A stretch of DNA of 64,000 bases from Gloeocapsopsis dulcis (GTDB lineage Bacteria; Cyanobacteriota; Cyanobacteriia; Cyanobacteriales; Chroococcidiopsidaceae): the NCBI RefSeq assembly GCF_032163395.1, contig NZ_CP119968.1:2506001-2570000 (forward strand), in the 5' to 3' direction. The position numbers and the translations under genes were made by a program. The notes under the pieces are model-generated. The model did no database searches and was not told the origin of the DNA. It saw nothing but the letters and a program-made list of their open reading frames with translations. Below are positions 54,203-63,047 of this stretch, piece by piece. The stretch's first letter is position 1, and the number at the start of each line of letters is the position of its first letter.

Positions 54203-54508
54203 ATGGTGATTGAGTTACTTAAGTATCAAGTAGACCCAGATTTGCGCGAACAATATTTACAATTAGATGCAGAGGTCTGGACGAAAGCTTTAGCTCAGTG
54301 TCCTGGGTTTCTAGGAAAAGAAGTTTGGCTAAATCCAGAGGAAACATCAGAAGTTGTTTTCATCATTCGCTGGGCGACGAAAGAAGACTGGAAATCTATT
54401 CCTAAAGAGTTACTTCATCAGGTAGAACAAAAATTTGCGCAACAAATGGGTCGCACTTATCAAATTGTAGAGTCTGCTGAGTACCAAGTTTATACACCTG
54501 CAAATTAA
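54203..54508 (+). CDS. TIGR03792 family protein (ABM-like fold)
   Basis: The 101-residue protein starts MVIELLKYQVDPDLREQYLQ and contains KALAQCPGFLGKEVWLNPEE and FIIRWATKEDWKSIPKELLH. This matches the small cyanobacterial TIGR03792 family, which resembles dimeric alpha+beta-barrel monooxygenase-type proteins. The function is not known. The next gene follows 44 bases downstream on the same strand. Confidence 0.85.
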   Translation: MVIELLKYQVDPDLREQYLQLDAEVWTKALAQCPGFLGKEVWLNPEETSEVVFIIRWATKEDWKSIPKELLHQVEQKFAQQMGRTYQIVESAEYQVYTPAN

Positions 54509-54552
54509 GCGCGATCGCTGCTCCTTGTTGACCATTAAATTAACTACAATCA

Positions 54553-54909
54553 ATGCCACATTGTCCTCGTTGTCATCAATCGGTTGATGCACAAGCTGTT
54601 ACTTGTCCTTTTTGCCGTACACCGCTGAAAGCCTATGGACATCCAGGAATTCCTTTACACCGTGCTGCTGGAGATACTTACTTGTGTGATAGCTGTACTT
54701 ACCACCTGGACGATACATGTAATTTTCCGCAGCGCCCTTTTGCCAAAGAGTGTACGCTCTATCAAGATGTGACCCAAGCTCAACTAAGAGCATCACAGCA
54801 AACCTATAAAAGTAGTTTTGGTGCTAGTCTCCGTAGCTGGCTCAAACAATACCAATTTTGGCTATTAATTCTTGGTTTACTCTTGCTAAGTTTTTTGATT
54901 GTTTTGTAA
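54553..54909 (+). CDS. Zinc-ribbon protein with C-terminal membrane helix
   Basis: The 118-residue protein has two cysteine pairs at the N-terminus (HCPRCHQSV, VTCPFCRTP) forming a zinc ribbon. A second Cys/His set follows (YLCDSCTYHLDDTCNFPQRP) and then a membrane helix at the end (FWLLILGLLLLSFLIVL). The family is known in cyanobacteria without a function. It probably sits in a membrane with the zinc domains in the cytoplasm. Confidence 0.82.
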   Translation: MPHCPRCHQSVDAQAVTCPFCRTPLKAYGHPGIPLHRAAGDTYLCDSCTYHLDDTCNFPQRPFAKECTLYQDVTQAQLRASQQTYKSSFGASLRSWLKQYQFWLLILGLLLLSFLIVL

Positions 54910-54943
54910 ATTGGGATGAGGCAATTGGTACTGAGAAATTCAC

Positions 54944-56140
54944 TCACCTCTCACCCTTAGTTATGACTTCCCGAATTTTCTGTGCAGTTGCAGGTGCTAG
55001 TAAAACCCCGTTGCGGTAGTGCCCAGTCGCCAATAAAATATTGCTAAAACCATGCGATTCAATTACTGGTGCTGGGCGTCCTTCAGGGCGTGGGCGTAAA
55101 CCTGACCAAGTGCGGATAATTTTAGCTGCGGCTAAAGCAGGACAAAACGTGATCGCTTGCTGTCTTACTTGCTCTAATTGGGCAGGGTTTGCAATGATTT
55201 GTCTATCTGTAGGGAACTCTACAGTAGCACCAATCCAATAATCTGTAATTGGCTGACTACCTATACGAGGTACGACATGAACATCATCTCCTGTGATAAC
55301 AGGTTGAAAATTTGGATCGCCTAAAGGTTGATTGACCTGTAAATGAAGTGCTTGACCAAGTACAGGTTTAATGTCTACCACTGGTGTTGGTTGTATTTGA
55401 GGCGAATTTGGAGATGATATGGCGATTTTGGTGAGATCAGCATCCGGAGAAAATTGTTGTCTGGATTGTAAGTGCGTCGAACCTGTACCTGCAGCGATGA
55501 CTAGCCAATCAACATTTTGAATTTCACTGAATTTAGCCTTTTCAACAGTACTTGTGGTATCGATGTAAAGATACATTTGCTGCTGGGCAGCATCGAAATG
55601 ATAGCCAGCAACTTTGACACCAAAATGAAATTGAACTCCTTTACGCTGCGCGGCTTCTACCAAAGCTAGAGTAAGGGGTATAGGTTCAACTTGGCGATCT
55701 TGTGGCGAATAAATTGCTGCGACGATCTTTTCACTGTTGAGATGTGGACACCGCAATTGTAATTGCGCAGCGTTCCAAATTTCTAATTGCCATCCTTGAG
55801 CTGAACGAACTGCGGCTAACTTTTCCCAATCTGCTAAATCCTCTTCCTGGAAACACAGCATCAGAATACCCTGTCGATTAAGAGGAATCCGGCGCATAGT
55901 AAGCGCTTCTAGCTCTGGAATGAGTGTTTCATAGCGGTTGATACTTGTAGAGCGCATCTGCCACGCATTACCTTTAATTTTGTGGCTAATAGCTCCCATT
56001 AATACACCCAGCGCCGCACCTGTTGCTGCTTGGGCTGGTGGCTGTTGATCGACGACTGTAACTTTAAGTCCAGATAAACTTAGTTCGTAGGCGATCGCTG
56101 CTCCAACAACACCACATCCAACGATCAATACATGACTCAT
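54944..56140 (-). CDS. FAD-dependent amino-acid oxidase-like protein (ThiO/DadA type)
   Basis: The 398-residue protein has the FAD loop LIVGCGVVGAAIAYELSLSG and continues as a DAO-family oxidase, with WSGLRPRPEGRPAPVI and the C-terminal ATGHYRNGVLLAPATA. The closing motif with Gly-His-Tyr-Arg-Asn-Gly is typical of glycine oxidase ThiO, which makes the imine for thiamine thiazole synthesis. No thi genes are nearby, so D-amino acid or other amine substrates remain possible. Confidence 0.85.
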   Translation of the reverse strand: MSHVLIVGCGVVGAAIAYELSLSGLKVTVVDQQPPAQAATGAALGVLMGAISHKIKGNAWQMRSTSINRYETLIPELEALTMRRIPLNRQGILMLCFQEEDLADWEKLAAVRSAQGWQLEIWNAAQLQLRCPHLNSEKIVAAIYSPQDRQVEPIPLTLALVEAAQRKGVQFHFGVKVAGYHFDAAQQQMYLYIDTTSTVEKAKFSEIQNVDWLVIAAGTGSTHLQSRQQFSPDADLTKIAISSPNSPQIQPTPVVDIKPVLGQALHLQVNQPLGDPNFQPVITGDDVHVVPRIGSQPITDYWIGATVEFPTDRQIIANPAQLEQVRQQAITFCPALAAAKIIRTWSGLRPRPEGRPAPVIESHGFSNILLATGHYRNGVLLAPATAQKIREVITKGER

Positions 56141-56348
56141 GACAGTTCGAGAAAGAACGTTAGAGCAAAGGAAGCAAAGGAGATAGAACGGGGTGACTGG
56201 GAGAGAGAAAGTTATGAGTTTTCAGTGTTGAGCTGAAGAGAGTTATGAGTGTTGAGTTAAGAAGATTCTTTTAATTCAAAACTCAAAATTCAAAATTCAT
56301 AACTCTTTAGGACTCACCCCTCACCCCTCACTCCTAGCTGCTAGTTAA

Positions 56349-56825
56349 TTACGCTTCACTTTCTTGCGGTAAAACCGTCGGTTTAGGAATCAACTGCAAA
56401 AAGCTGTCGATATCGGCTAAGGCTTCTCTGGAGTTGAGTGTTGCTTTTTGATAATCTGCGGCTTCTGCGGCTTGTTCAATTTTGACTAAATGGTCAAACA
56501 AACTCCGTGTCGCTTCCCGTGCTTGTGATTGATCTTGCGGAAGCAGATTGCGAGCGACATAAGTCATTTTAAGTCGCATTTCTCCTCCAGGACCGTGAAT
56601 GAAGTTACTCACATCGATCCAATCGCGTCGTTTAATCAACGTAATGAGTTCATTATCTAGGCGATCGCGTAAAGTAACAATGTCGGGAACATATTGCTGA
56701 ATTTGCTCTACTTGCGCTGCGGTGTAAGTTGGAGGTGCTTTTGCAACGCTGGGGCTACTGCAACTAACAAGAAACGTTGTCACGATAACTAAAATCAATG
56801 ACAGAATTGACCGATAACGCGCCAT
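56349..56825 (-). CDS. psbQ: Photosystem II protein PsbQ (CyanoQ)
   Basis: The 158-residue protein has a lipoprotein signal with lipobox FLVSC near residue 20. A four-helix domain follows with VPDIVTLRDRLDNELITLIK, RRDWIDVSNFIHGPGGEMRL and ADIDSFLQLIP. This is the cyanobacterial PsbQ lipoprotein of the lumenal side of photosystem II. The start at 56825 (MARYRS) gives a proper signal peptide; the frame runs open to 56885. Confidence 0.92.
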   Translation of the reverse strand: MARYRSILSLILVIVTTFLVSCSSPSVAKAPPTYTAAQVEQIQQYVPDIVTLRDRLDNELITLIKRRDWIDVSNFIHGPGGEMRLKMTYVARNLLPQDQSQAREATRSLFDHLVKIEQAAEAADYQKATLNSREALADIDSFLQLIPKPTVLPQESEA

Positions 56826-57143
56826 AATCTGACTATACTTTTGTCTGCTGATGAACAGTGTCATTTTAGATCGCTGGTGCAACAATCAATTGCTATTGTC
56901 TTGCTGAAATGGATTTTTAGTCTCCTACTGCGAGAGGTATGTTCTCAAAGTGCAAGTCGATTATTATTTATTTTCTGGAGTATCAATATTTACTAACATC
57001 GAGTGAGCGATCGCTTTTAGGATTGGCAGCAATTGCTAAATTGATAAAGGATTGTTAAGCTAGAAAGTTATAGAGTAAGCTTTCTAGCGGTTTTCTGTCG
57101 TCCTTTTCACTACACTAGACTCAAAATCCAGGAGAGTTCCCGC
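56826..57143. other. Intergenic region between psbQ and the 57144 gene
   Basis: These 318 bases separate divergent genes. A 9-bp stem lies at 57059-57088, listed separately, and AGGAG at 57131-57135 serves the GTG start at 57144. Nothing else was recognised. Confidence 0.4.
57059..57095 (+). terminator. Possible attenuator hairpin in the leader of the 57144 gene
   Basis: GCTAGAAAG at 57059-57067 pairs with CTTTCTAGC at 57080-57088, followed by GGTTTTCT. As it stands upstream of a gene on the plus strand it could be an attenuator, but the T-run is weak. Confidence 0.3.
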
Positions 57144-57569
57144 GTGAACGCAGTTGAGCAAGCCACTAATTTGGAACTTACTAGTAAAATTGCGACAGTC
57201 GTCAATCTTTTTAAATCAGAGTTTCCTGACGTAAGAGCCGATCTCAAACCGTGGACGAATGACCCAGATACTAGAGAGTTGGTTGATCCCGATTCTATCG
57301 ATATTGGTTTTCATTTTCCTGGTGTAAGTCGATCATTGCAAAGTCGTAGTATCTTGCTCCAAATCCGCTTTCATCAAGATCTCTTAAATGGCGATCGCAC
57401 TTGTATTGGTGTAGAAGCTGCAGGTTTCGATTATCGTGGTAAGCAATGGCGTCTTTCCACTGTAGAAAACTGGAGTTTCGTTGGTGTTCAACCTTCCCCC
57501 GAAGCTGGAGAAAAGTTGAAATCATTTTGCCGCAAACTTATTCAAGTGTTTAATCAACCAACTGTATAA
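57144..57569 (+). CDS. Conserved cyanobacterial hypothetical protein
   Basis: The 141-residue protein contains FKSEFPDVRADLKPWTNDPD, SIDIGFHFPGVSRSLQSRS and GFDYRGKQWRLSTVENWSFV. It appears soluble and globular. I do not know a function. The start is GTG at 57144 with AGGAG upstream. Confidence 0.7.
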   Translation: MNAVEQATNLELTSKIATVVNLFKSEFPDVRADLKPWTNDPDTRELVDPDSIDIGFHFPGVSRSLQSRSILLQIRFHQDLLNGDRTCIGVEAAGFDYRGKQWRLSTVENWSFVGVQPSPEAGEKLKSFCRKLIQVFNQPTV

Positions 57570-57613
57570 AAGCGGTAACTGGTAATAAATTCAAAGAATT
57601 TCCTCATCCCTTC

Positions 57614-58027
57614 CTAGTTGCCTGCCGTTTGACTACCACATGCGCCACAGTAAGGTGAGTTATAGGTATCCTGGCGTTTACCAAATAATGTATAGCGATG
57701 ATCGCGAACTTGGTCGTAAATGCGATCGCCTACCCATTTCACACCAGGCAATCCTCGATAAGCTTCAACAAACAAATTACCCATTGGTAGCACGCGTCCA
57801 ATTTCTTCGACTGCCGCCGTGCCTTGCCAACGACGCCCAGGTGCGTCAGCGTCCAGTAAAATAACACCTAATTCACAATCTTCTGGTGTGATGCCCCAAG
57901 GTTGGAGTGTTACTTGATCTTGCATGGGTACGTAACGAAACATCTGTCCTTTATCAAAGCTTTCTAATAGCTGGACAAAAGTTACGCAAAGATTGCAATT
58001 GCCGTCGTAGATGACGTAGTAATTCAT
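57614..58027 (-). CDS. Thiol-disulfide oxidoreductase DCC family protein (DUF393)
   Basis: The 137-residue protein opens YYVIYDGNCNLCVTFVQLLE, with the D-x-x-C-x-x-C motif that defines the DCC family, and contains VEEIGRVLPMGN and VKWVGDRIYDQVRDHRY. A predicted thioredoxin-like redox protein; its partner is unknown. It ends with a CGAC pair, which may be a second cysteine couple. Confidence 0.88.
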   Translation of the reverse strand: MNYYVIYDGNCNLCVTFVQLLESFDKGQMFRYVPMQDQVTLQPWGITPEDCELGVILLDADAPGRRWQGTAAVEEIGRVLPMGNLFVEAYRGLPGVKWVGDRIYDQVRDHRYTLFGKRQDTYNSPYCGACGSQTAGN

Positions 58028-58551
58028 GAAATCAGTTTTCTACTGTTGAAGTTACATTTCTATTTTTAAGCTTATTTACCTCACCTTGTAAATCTTTCTC
58101 TGGGTTATTTGTAGCTCTTTCGCAGAGTTATGAATCTTCAAGAGGTTTGAGTTAACCAAATTTAAAACTTTGAAGCACAAAGTTGGGTTATGAAAATAAT
58201 ATTTTTCTTTATTATTGGCGATCGCAGGATAAATAACTATACTTGCACAAGTAGGATTTGGGTGCTGCAAAGTTCAATTAGCTGTTTTCTTTCAATATAC
58301 TAAAAAACATAAAAACTATTTCACTACGATAGCTATTTGAACAATCTCTTAAAAGTAAGTTACTTACTTTTAAGTACGTACTTACTATTTTTGTCCACGT
58401 GTTTTAATATAGTAACAGAAGCAACTAATAATATTTTTCTTGTAAGAGCTTAATCAAGCCACATTTATCAAAGTAAATCAACATTGACACTATAACTAAC
58501 TGTCAACATCTTTACCAACAAAATTGAGAATACAGCTCAGGAGGTAAAAAT
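58028..58551. promoter_or_regulatory. Long regulatory gap upstream of pirin
   Basis: This 524-base AT-rich region separates the divergent DCC gene and pirin. Its notable content is the double palindrome at 58349-58384. AGGAGG at 58540-58545 is the pirin ribosome site. Open frames in it are low-complexity and unsupported. Confidence 0.5.
58349..58384. promoter_or_regulatory. Overlapping palindromes, probable operator
   Basis: TTAAAAGTAAGT at 58349-58360 and ACTTACTTTTAA at 58362-58373 are perfect inverted 12-base arms around one T. Overlapping their end, TAAGTACGTACTTA at 58371-58384 is a perfect 14-base palindrome. Repeated TACTTAC half-sites resemble operators of HxlR/QorR-type or related redox repressors. 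No regulator gene is nearby. It lies about 170 bases from the pirin start. Confidence 0.6.
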
Positions 58552-59265
58552 ATGACCCAAAACACAACTACCAATATCATTCATGATAGAAATGCCCGTG
58601 GTCGTACTCGGATGGGTTGGTTAGATAGTCAGCATACCTTTTCCTTTGGTAGTTTTTACGATCCGGCACGAATGGGATTTCGTTCTTTACGAGTAATTAA
58701 TGACGATCGCGTTGTTCCTGGTGCGGGTTTTCCCATGCATAGTCACCGCGACATGGAAATTTTTACCTATGTTTTAGAAGGTGCATTAGAGCATCAGGAT
58801 AGCTTGGGTAACGGCGCAATCATTTCTCCAGGGGAAGCACAAATTATGAGTGCAGGTACTGGAATTACTCACAGCGAGTTTAATCCGTCAAAAACTGAAC
58901 CTGTACATTTTTTACAAATCTGGATTCTTCCTGATACCCAAAGATTACAACCTCGATATGAGCAAAAAGCGTTTCCTTTAGAACAGCGGCGTGGTAACTT
59001 ACGTTTAATTGCTGCTAAAGATGGACGCGATGGCGCAGTTACAATTCACCAAGATGTTGATTTGTATACTTCTGTTCTGGAAAAAGGTGATGTTTTGCAT
59101 TATCATCTTAAGCCAAATCGATATGCTTGGTTACAGGTGGCGCAAGGGATTATATCTCTCAACAATCAGGAACTTCGTGCAGGAGATGGAGTGCAAATGT
59201 ATGGGGGAGAATTAGAAATTAGTACTGATATTGGTGCAGAAATTCTGTTGTTTGATCTTGCGTAA
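58552..59265 (+). CDS. Pirin-family bicupin protein (YhaK-like)
   Basis: The 237-residue protein has the pirin pattern: DPARMGFRSLRVINDDRVVP, the metal ligands in HSHRDMEIFTYVLEGALEHQ, and the third His and the Glu in GTGITHSEFNPSK. Bacterial pirins bind iron and may act as quercetinase-like dioxygenases or redox sensors; the substrate is unknown. A strong AGGAGG site precedes the start, and a palindromic operator lies further upstream. A terminator follows. Confidence 0.92.
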   Translation: MTQNTTTNIIHDRNARGRTRMGWLDSQHTFSFGSFYDPARMGFRSLRVINDDRVVPGAGFPMHSHRDMEIFTYVLEGALEHQDSLGNGAIISPGEAQIMSAGTGITHSEFNPSKTEPVHFLQIWILPDTQRLQPRYEQKAFPLEQRRGNLRLIAAKDGRDGAVTIHQDVDLYTSVLEKGDVLHYHLKPNRYAWLQVAQGIISLNNQELRAGDGVQMYGGELEISTDIGAEILLFDLA

Positions 59266-59299
59266 TCTCAAAGATGCAAACATAGAAAACTAGATTGAG

Positions 59300-59325
59300 G
59301 GGTGAGTTTTTACTCACCCTATTTA
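59300..59325 (+). terminator. Rho-independent terminator of pirin
   Basis: GGGTGAGT at 59300-59307 pairs with ACTCACCC at 59312-59319 around TTTT, followed by TATTTAA. It begins 34 bases after the pirin stop. Confidence 0.8.
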
Positions 59326-59356
59326 ATATTTATGAGGTAATAGTGATGTAATCACA

Positions 59357-59647
59357 GTGATAATTATCTTTGTAGTTGAGCCAGAACGCCAGCAAGAACT
59401 CATTGATCCTATCAAGGAATACGTAGGTGTAGGATTACAAAATCTTGGGCTAATTTTTACTAGTTTTCATCGTTCTCTTGATGGTACACTTACAATGAAT
59501 TATTGATAATGGTGTAGCTTGGCAGATTTTGAGTTGCTGCTGCAAGATCCGAAATACAAACCTTTGAGCCAATGTTGGCAAGGTTTAGCAGAAAATGAGT
59601 TTCCTTTATATGAAGTCGTATCTACTCAATCTGCTAATAATTATTAA
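59357..59647 (+). pseudogene. Antibiotic-biosynthesis-monooxygenase (ABM)-type gene, frameshifted
   Basis: From a GTG at 59357 the translation reads IIFVVEPERQQELIDPIKEY and IFTSFHRSLDGTLTMNY, then stops at about 59505. A second frame continues with SLADFELLLQDPKYKPLSQC and ENEFPLYEVVST to a stop at 59645. Together they form a normal-length ABM-domain protein with a frameshift close to its middle. The order of the pieces and the matching length support decay of one gene and not two separate genes. Confidence 0.7.
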
Positions 59648-59677
59648 AATAATTCTATTTGGACAAGGTAAGTACTC

Positions 59678-60073
59678 ATGGAAGTCAACTCTGCTTATAC
59701 AAGATTGCTCGTTTCTGATCTTAAAGCCTGCTTTCTTTTCTATAAAGATGTTATGGAATTTAAAGTTAATATAGAAGATGAGAAAAGTGGCTATGCTGAG
59801 TTTCAAGTTGGTGGAATGAAACTGAGTTTATTTAGGCGACAAGAAATGGCAGAAATAATTAGAACAATTGATAAACCAACTGAAGCAGAATGCCAAGATA
59901 AAGTAGCTTTAATTTTTACTGTACGTGATGTAGATCAAGAGTATCACCGTTTGTTGCATAAAAACATTAACTTTGTTACGGAACCTATGAATAATACAGA
60001 TTATAGTATTAAAACAGTGTATCTACGAGATCCTGACGGCAACTTGATTGGATTGTATCAATTTTTAGATTAG
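59678..60073 (+). CDS. VOC-family (glyoxalase/bleomycin-resistance-like) protein
   Basis: The 131-residue protein has the two-module VOC fold: YTRLLVSDLKACFLFYKDVM, GYAEFQVGGMKLSLF, ALIFTVRDVDQEYHRLL and VYLRDPDGNLIGLYQFL. The final Glu of the metal set is replaced by Leu-Tyr-Gln, and a His is absent at the first position, so classical glyoxalase chemistry is unlikely. The role is unknown. Confidence 0.88.
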   Translation: MEVNSAYTRLLVSDLKACFLFYKDVMEFKVNIEDEKSGYAEFQVGGMKLSLFRRQEMAEIIRTIDKPTEAECQDKVALIFTVRDVDQEYHRLLHKNINFVTEPMNNTDYSIKTVYLRDPDGNLIGLYQFLD

Positions 60074-60129
60074 AATTTGCTATTTCTGCTTTACTCAAAA
60101 TTATAGTAGAAAATGAGCATTTTGATGAG

Positions 60130-60252
60130 ATGAGTACATCAAAGGAACAATTCAATATTGAAGAAATAAGTAGCGATCGCATTAAAGCTTTGAGCGATGA
60201 TTTTTTTTGCGATCGTGCTTACTTTTATTTGAAACAGCTAAATGCTAGGTAA
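60130..60252 (+). CDS. Possible small protein or gene fragment
   Basis: A 40-codon frame begins at ATG 60130: MSTSKEQFNIEEISSDRIKA, ending YFYLKQLNAR. The same frame is open upstream of the ATG through ISALLKIIVENEHFDE and overlaps the end of the VOC gene, so this may be the C-terminal part of a lost gene. No family is recognised. There is no clear ribosome site. Confidence 0.3.
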   Translation: MSTSKEQFNIEEISSDRIKALSDDFFCDRAYFYLKQLNAR

Positions 60253-60268
60253 GTTACAAAGATGAGGT

Positions 60269-60946
60269 TTATAGATATTGGTCAATATCAATTTTTGCGC
60301 GTGCGTAGTGAATTCGTAGCACCAGTCCCAAAGTTATTTGCTTCATTATCCAATAAAAGATGGTAAGGATAATAAAGATAATAAACATTACAAAGAGTGG
60401 GCGTTGCTCAGTTAAATCATTAACTGTTCTGAGTAAAACACTACCAGGTTCTGTCACTAAATCCCAACTATTAAAGCGGCGAAATCTCCCAAGATAAACT
60501 CCAACTGCACACAATGCATGGGCGATGAGTTCTCCCCAAACAACAAACTGCCTTGCTCCCTGATGTCTTAAGTAATAACCTTGATTAATCAAAGAAACGA
60601 CATAAGCTTCAAAACCAATTAGCATTGCAAATAGATGCACAGGGATCACAAACAGCGTAATTACCCAAGGAGATAATCCAGGGCGTATTCCGCGAACAAG
60701 ATGAATGATATCTGTAAGGACGTAAGGGGCATTGGGCAGAAAAGCCACAAAAACAACGAAGATTATCCACCATACCAAGGAACGAGAGCGTGTTTTACGC
60801 CGAAATAGCCAAAAGCTAAGTGCTAGAGGAATAAAAGCTAAAAACAAGTTCCACAGAATCCAGCCACTGTAGATTGCATCAAAGGCGCGTACTAGCTGCG
60901 TAGATAATTCTGTAAATACCCTGGTTGCAAAAATGTGATTCTCCAT
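60269..60946 (-). CDS. DUF1361 membrane protein
   Basis: The 225-residue protein has about six membrane helices and the DUF1361 core WWIIFVVFVAFLPNAPYVLT with DIIHLVRGIRPGLSPW. The function of the family is unknown. It is isolated on the minus strand. Confidence 0.85.
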   Translation of the reverse strand: MENHIFATRVFTELSTQLVRAFDAIYSGWILWNLFLAFIPLALSFWLFRRKTRSRSLVWWIIFVVFVAFLPNAPYVLTDIIHLVRGIRPGLSPWVITLFVIPVHLFAMLIGFEAYVVSLINQGYYLRHQGARQFVVWGELIAHALCAVGVYLGRFRRFNSWDLVTEPGSVLLRTVNDLTEQRPLFVMFIIFIILTIFYWIMKQITLGLVLRIHYARAKIDIDQYL

Positions 60947-61257
60947 CTTAGCTACAATAGTCTTAATCTTGTTCTCCCTAGATTAACCTCTATTTAAGAT
61001 GGTTCCAGAAACAAAGTTAAGCTCCCTTGTTATGGAGTACGAATGAATTCGCTGCTATATAAACAAAGTGCACCTCTATGAAATTTTGAGTTTTGAGTTT
61101 TGTTCGCGTCAGCGTGCCGGAGGCAATTATTGAAGAAAATAACTCATAACTCAACACTTAACACTCATCGCTCTCTTAAGCACAAAACTTAAAACTTGGT
61201 TCGGGTAGCCCCGACTTTAGTCGCAGGGCATCTGTGATTTATGCAGAGGTCTAGTGT
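60947..61257. repeat. Gap with dispersed repeats
   Basis: This stretch contains TTGAGTTTTGAGTTTTG near 61088, ATAACTCATAACTCAACACT near 61140 and AGCGTGCCGGAGGCA near 61110. Similar strings occur near 23795, 43072 and 56210. Apart from these repeats I see nothing in it. Confidence 0.5.
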
Positions 61258-61530
61258 TTACACAAAAATAAAGCCTCGTGCAAAACTTACGTTGGTAGAA
61301 TCTTGCACTACGCCGATCGCATCATTACCGAAGAAAATTGCCATATCAAGTGCATTACTGCAAAACCAGTTCCCCGATCATAACGAGTATTGGTGAGAAG
61401 CTCCCTTTACTCGAATATAATCATATCGCCAGTCAAAATCGGTAATCCGAGCATAGCCGTCTCCTCGGTAGAAGACATTTGAATTGCCCAAGATAGAGCT
61501 ATTTTGACAATACGGATGACTTTCACTACA
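61258..61530 (-). pseudogene. C-terminal remnant of an RTX protein
   Basis: The minus strand reads NVFYRGDGYARITDFDWRYD and YIRVKGASHQYSL, then a TGA at 61378-61380. It goes on in the same frame with ALDMAIFFGNDAIGVVQDST and FARGFIFV to a natural stop at 61258. This is the usual C-terminal end of cyanobacterial RTX calcium-binding proteins (ITDF..YDxIRxKG, IGVVQD). The rest of the gene, including the start, is gone; the sequence upstream of about 61530 is unrelated. Confidence 0.7.
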
Positions 61531-61612
61531 AACACCATAAACTGTATTTCACAAGCTTTGAGAGATTTTGTTTTGCTTGACTTCGCGACAAACTTATTTA
61601 ATTCAAAATCAT

Positions 61613-62791
61613 ATGAAAACTTGGTTACAACCTCCACGGCTGCGAATTGGTGAAGATAGTGAAGGAGAACGCCACGCTACTTGGTTAGAACTATTCTATG
61701 ACTTGGTGTTTGTAGTTGCAGTACGTCAACTAGCACACAATCTCAACGATGATGTCTCGTTCTCAGGATTTTGTGGCTTTGTCGTTTTGTTTATTCCCGT
61801 GTGGTGGTCGTGGATTGGCACGACACTGTATGCGAACCGTTTTGATACCGACGACATGGTACATCGCATCATCACCGCAATGCAAGTGCTGGCGATCGCA
61901 GCTTTAGCCGTAAATATACATCATGGTTTAGCCGAAAATGCACCAGGGTTTGCACTTGCTTATGCTGCTGGGCGTGCGTTACTGGTTTTGGAGTATATTC
62001 GTGCGGGTAGACACGTCACTGCTGCGCGATCGCTAACAAACTACTATGCTAGAGGTTTCGCTTTTGCCGCGTTGCTTTGGCTAGTATCGGCATTTATTAC
62101 ACCACCACTACGTTTTATTCTTTGGGCATTAGGATTAATCATCGACTTTGCCACACCGTTAACTGCCAGAAAATTTGTTGCCGGATTACTTCCCCATGCT
62201 TCCCACTTACCTGAACGCTTCGGGTTGTTTACAATCATTGTTTTAGGTGAAGCGATTATTGCTGTCGTTGATGGTGTTGCTGAGCAAGAATGGGACATTG
62301 GCAGTGCGATCGCTGCGGCTTTCGGCTTGAGTATTGCTTTTAGCTTGTGGTGGCTTTACTTTGATAATATTGGGGTCTCGGCAGTTCAGCGGGCGCGTAA
62401 CGAGGGACGCATTGCAGTTTTGAATGCATGGCTATACACGCATCTACCACTAGTAATTGGTATTGCCGCTACTGGAGTTGGTGTCGAACAAGTTCTATTA
62501 ACTGAAGCTAATGTAGCGTTACCTACTCCTCAGCGTTGGTTACTTTGCGGCGCAGTCGCGTTATGCTTGCTTGCTTTAGGAATCTTACACCACACTGGCA
62601 CGATCATTTACTGCAAAATCAGAACCAAGTATCGTCTCTTTGCGGCGGCGATAGTGTTACTGATCGGTTTAGTTGGTGTGGGTTGGTTGCCGATTGTGGT
62701 CATTGGGTTAGTTGCGATCGTCTGTGGAACACAAGTTATGCAAGATATGATGCAAAGTCGTCCATTTACGCGCTTGAGCGATCCAGAGTAA
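61613..62791 (+). CDS. Low temperature requirement protein A (LtrA) family membrane protein
   Basis: The 392-residue protein begins with a soluble stretch and HATWLELFYDLVFVVAVRQL, the LtrA signature. About ten membrane helices follow, and near the middle it has ERFGLFTIIVLGEAIIAVVD. LtrA was described in Listeria as needed for growth in the cold; its biochemical role is unknown. The ATG at 61613 (MKTWLQPPRLR) fits the family start; the frame is open to 61568. Confidence 0.88.
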   Translation: MKTWLQPPRLRIGEDSEGERHATWLELFYDLVFVVAVRQLAHNLNDDVSFSGFCGFVVLFIPVWWSWIGTTLYANRFDTDDMVHRIITAMQVLAIAALAVNIHHGLAENAPGFALAYAAGRALLVLEYIRAGRHVTAARSLTNYYARGFAFAALLWLVSAFITPPLRFILWALGLIIDFATPLTARKFVAGLLPHASHLPERFGLFTIIVLGEAIIAVVDGVAEQEWDIGSAIAAAFGLSIAFSLWWLYFDNIGVSAVQRARNEGRIAVLNAWLYTHLPLVIGIAATGVGVEQVLLTEANVALPTPQRWLLCGAVALCLLALGILHHTGTIIYCKIRTKYRLFAAAIVLLIGLVGVGWLPIVVIGLVAIVCGTQVMQDMMQSRPFTRLSDPE

Positions 62792-63047
62792 TAATGACTT
62801 TCTACACGTTATAGAAAAATATTACAAAAAAAGCAACATTCTAATAACTATACAGTAATACTTAAAATAGCATAAAACTGGCAGTGGCTCAAACACTGGA
62901 AAATCGTTGATTTATACCTGACTATGACTGCAAATCGGTTAGATCAGTTGTGGCGGGCTGTACCTTCCCAAATTATGGTGCGTTGAGAGCGTTTCTGTTA
63001 TAGAGCGATCGCGCTTTGCTGATTAGATTAGGATTTTAGTTTATCGT

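Noticed and set aside
58076-58270. 64-codon minus-strand frame upstream of pirin
   Set aside because: AT-rich composition, no ribosome site and no recognisable domain.
61407-61637. 76-codon minus-strand frame near the RTX remnant
   Set aside because: It overlaps the remnant in another frame and has no coding features or ribosome site.
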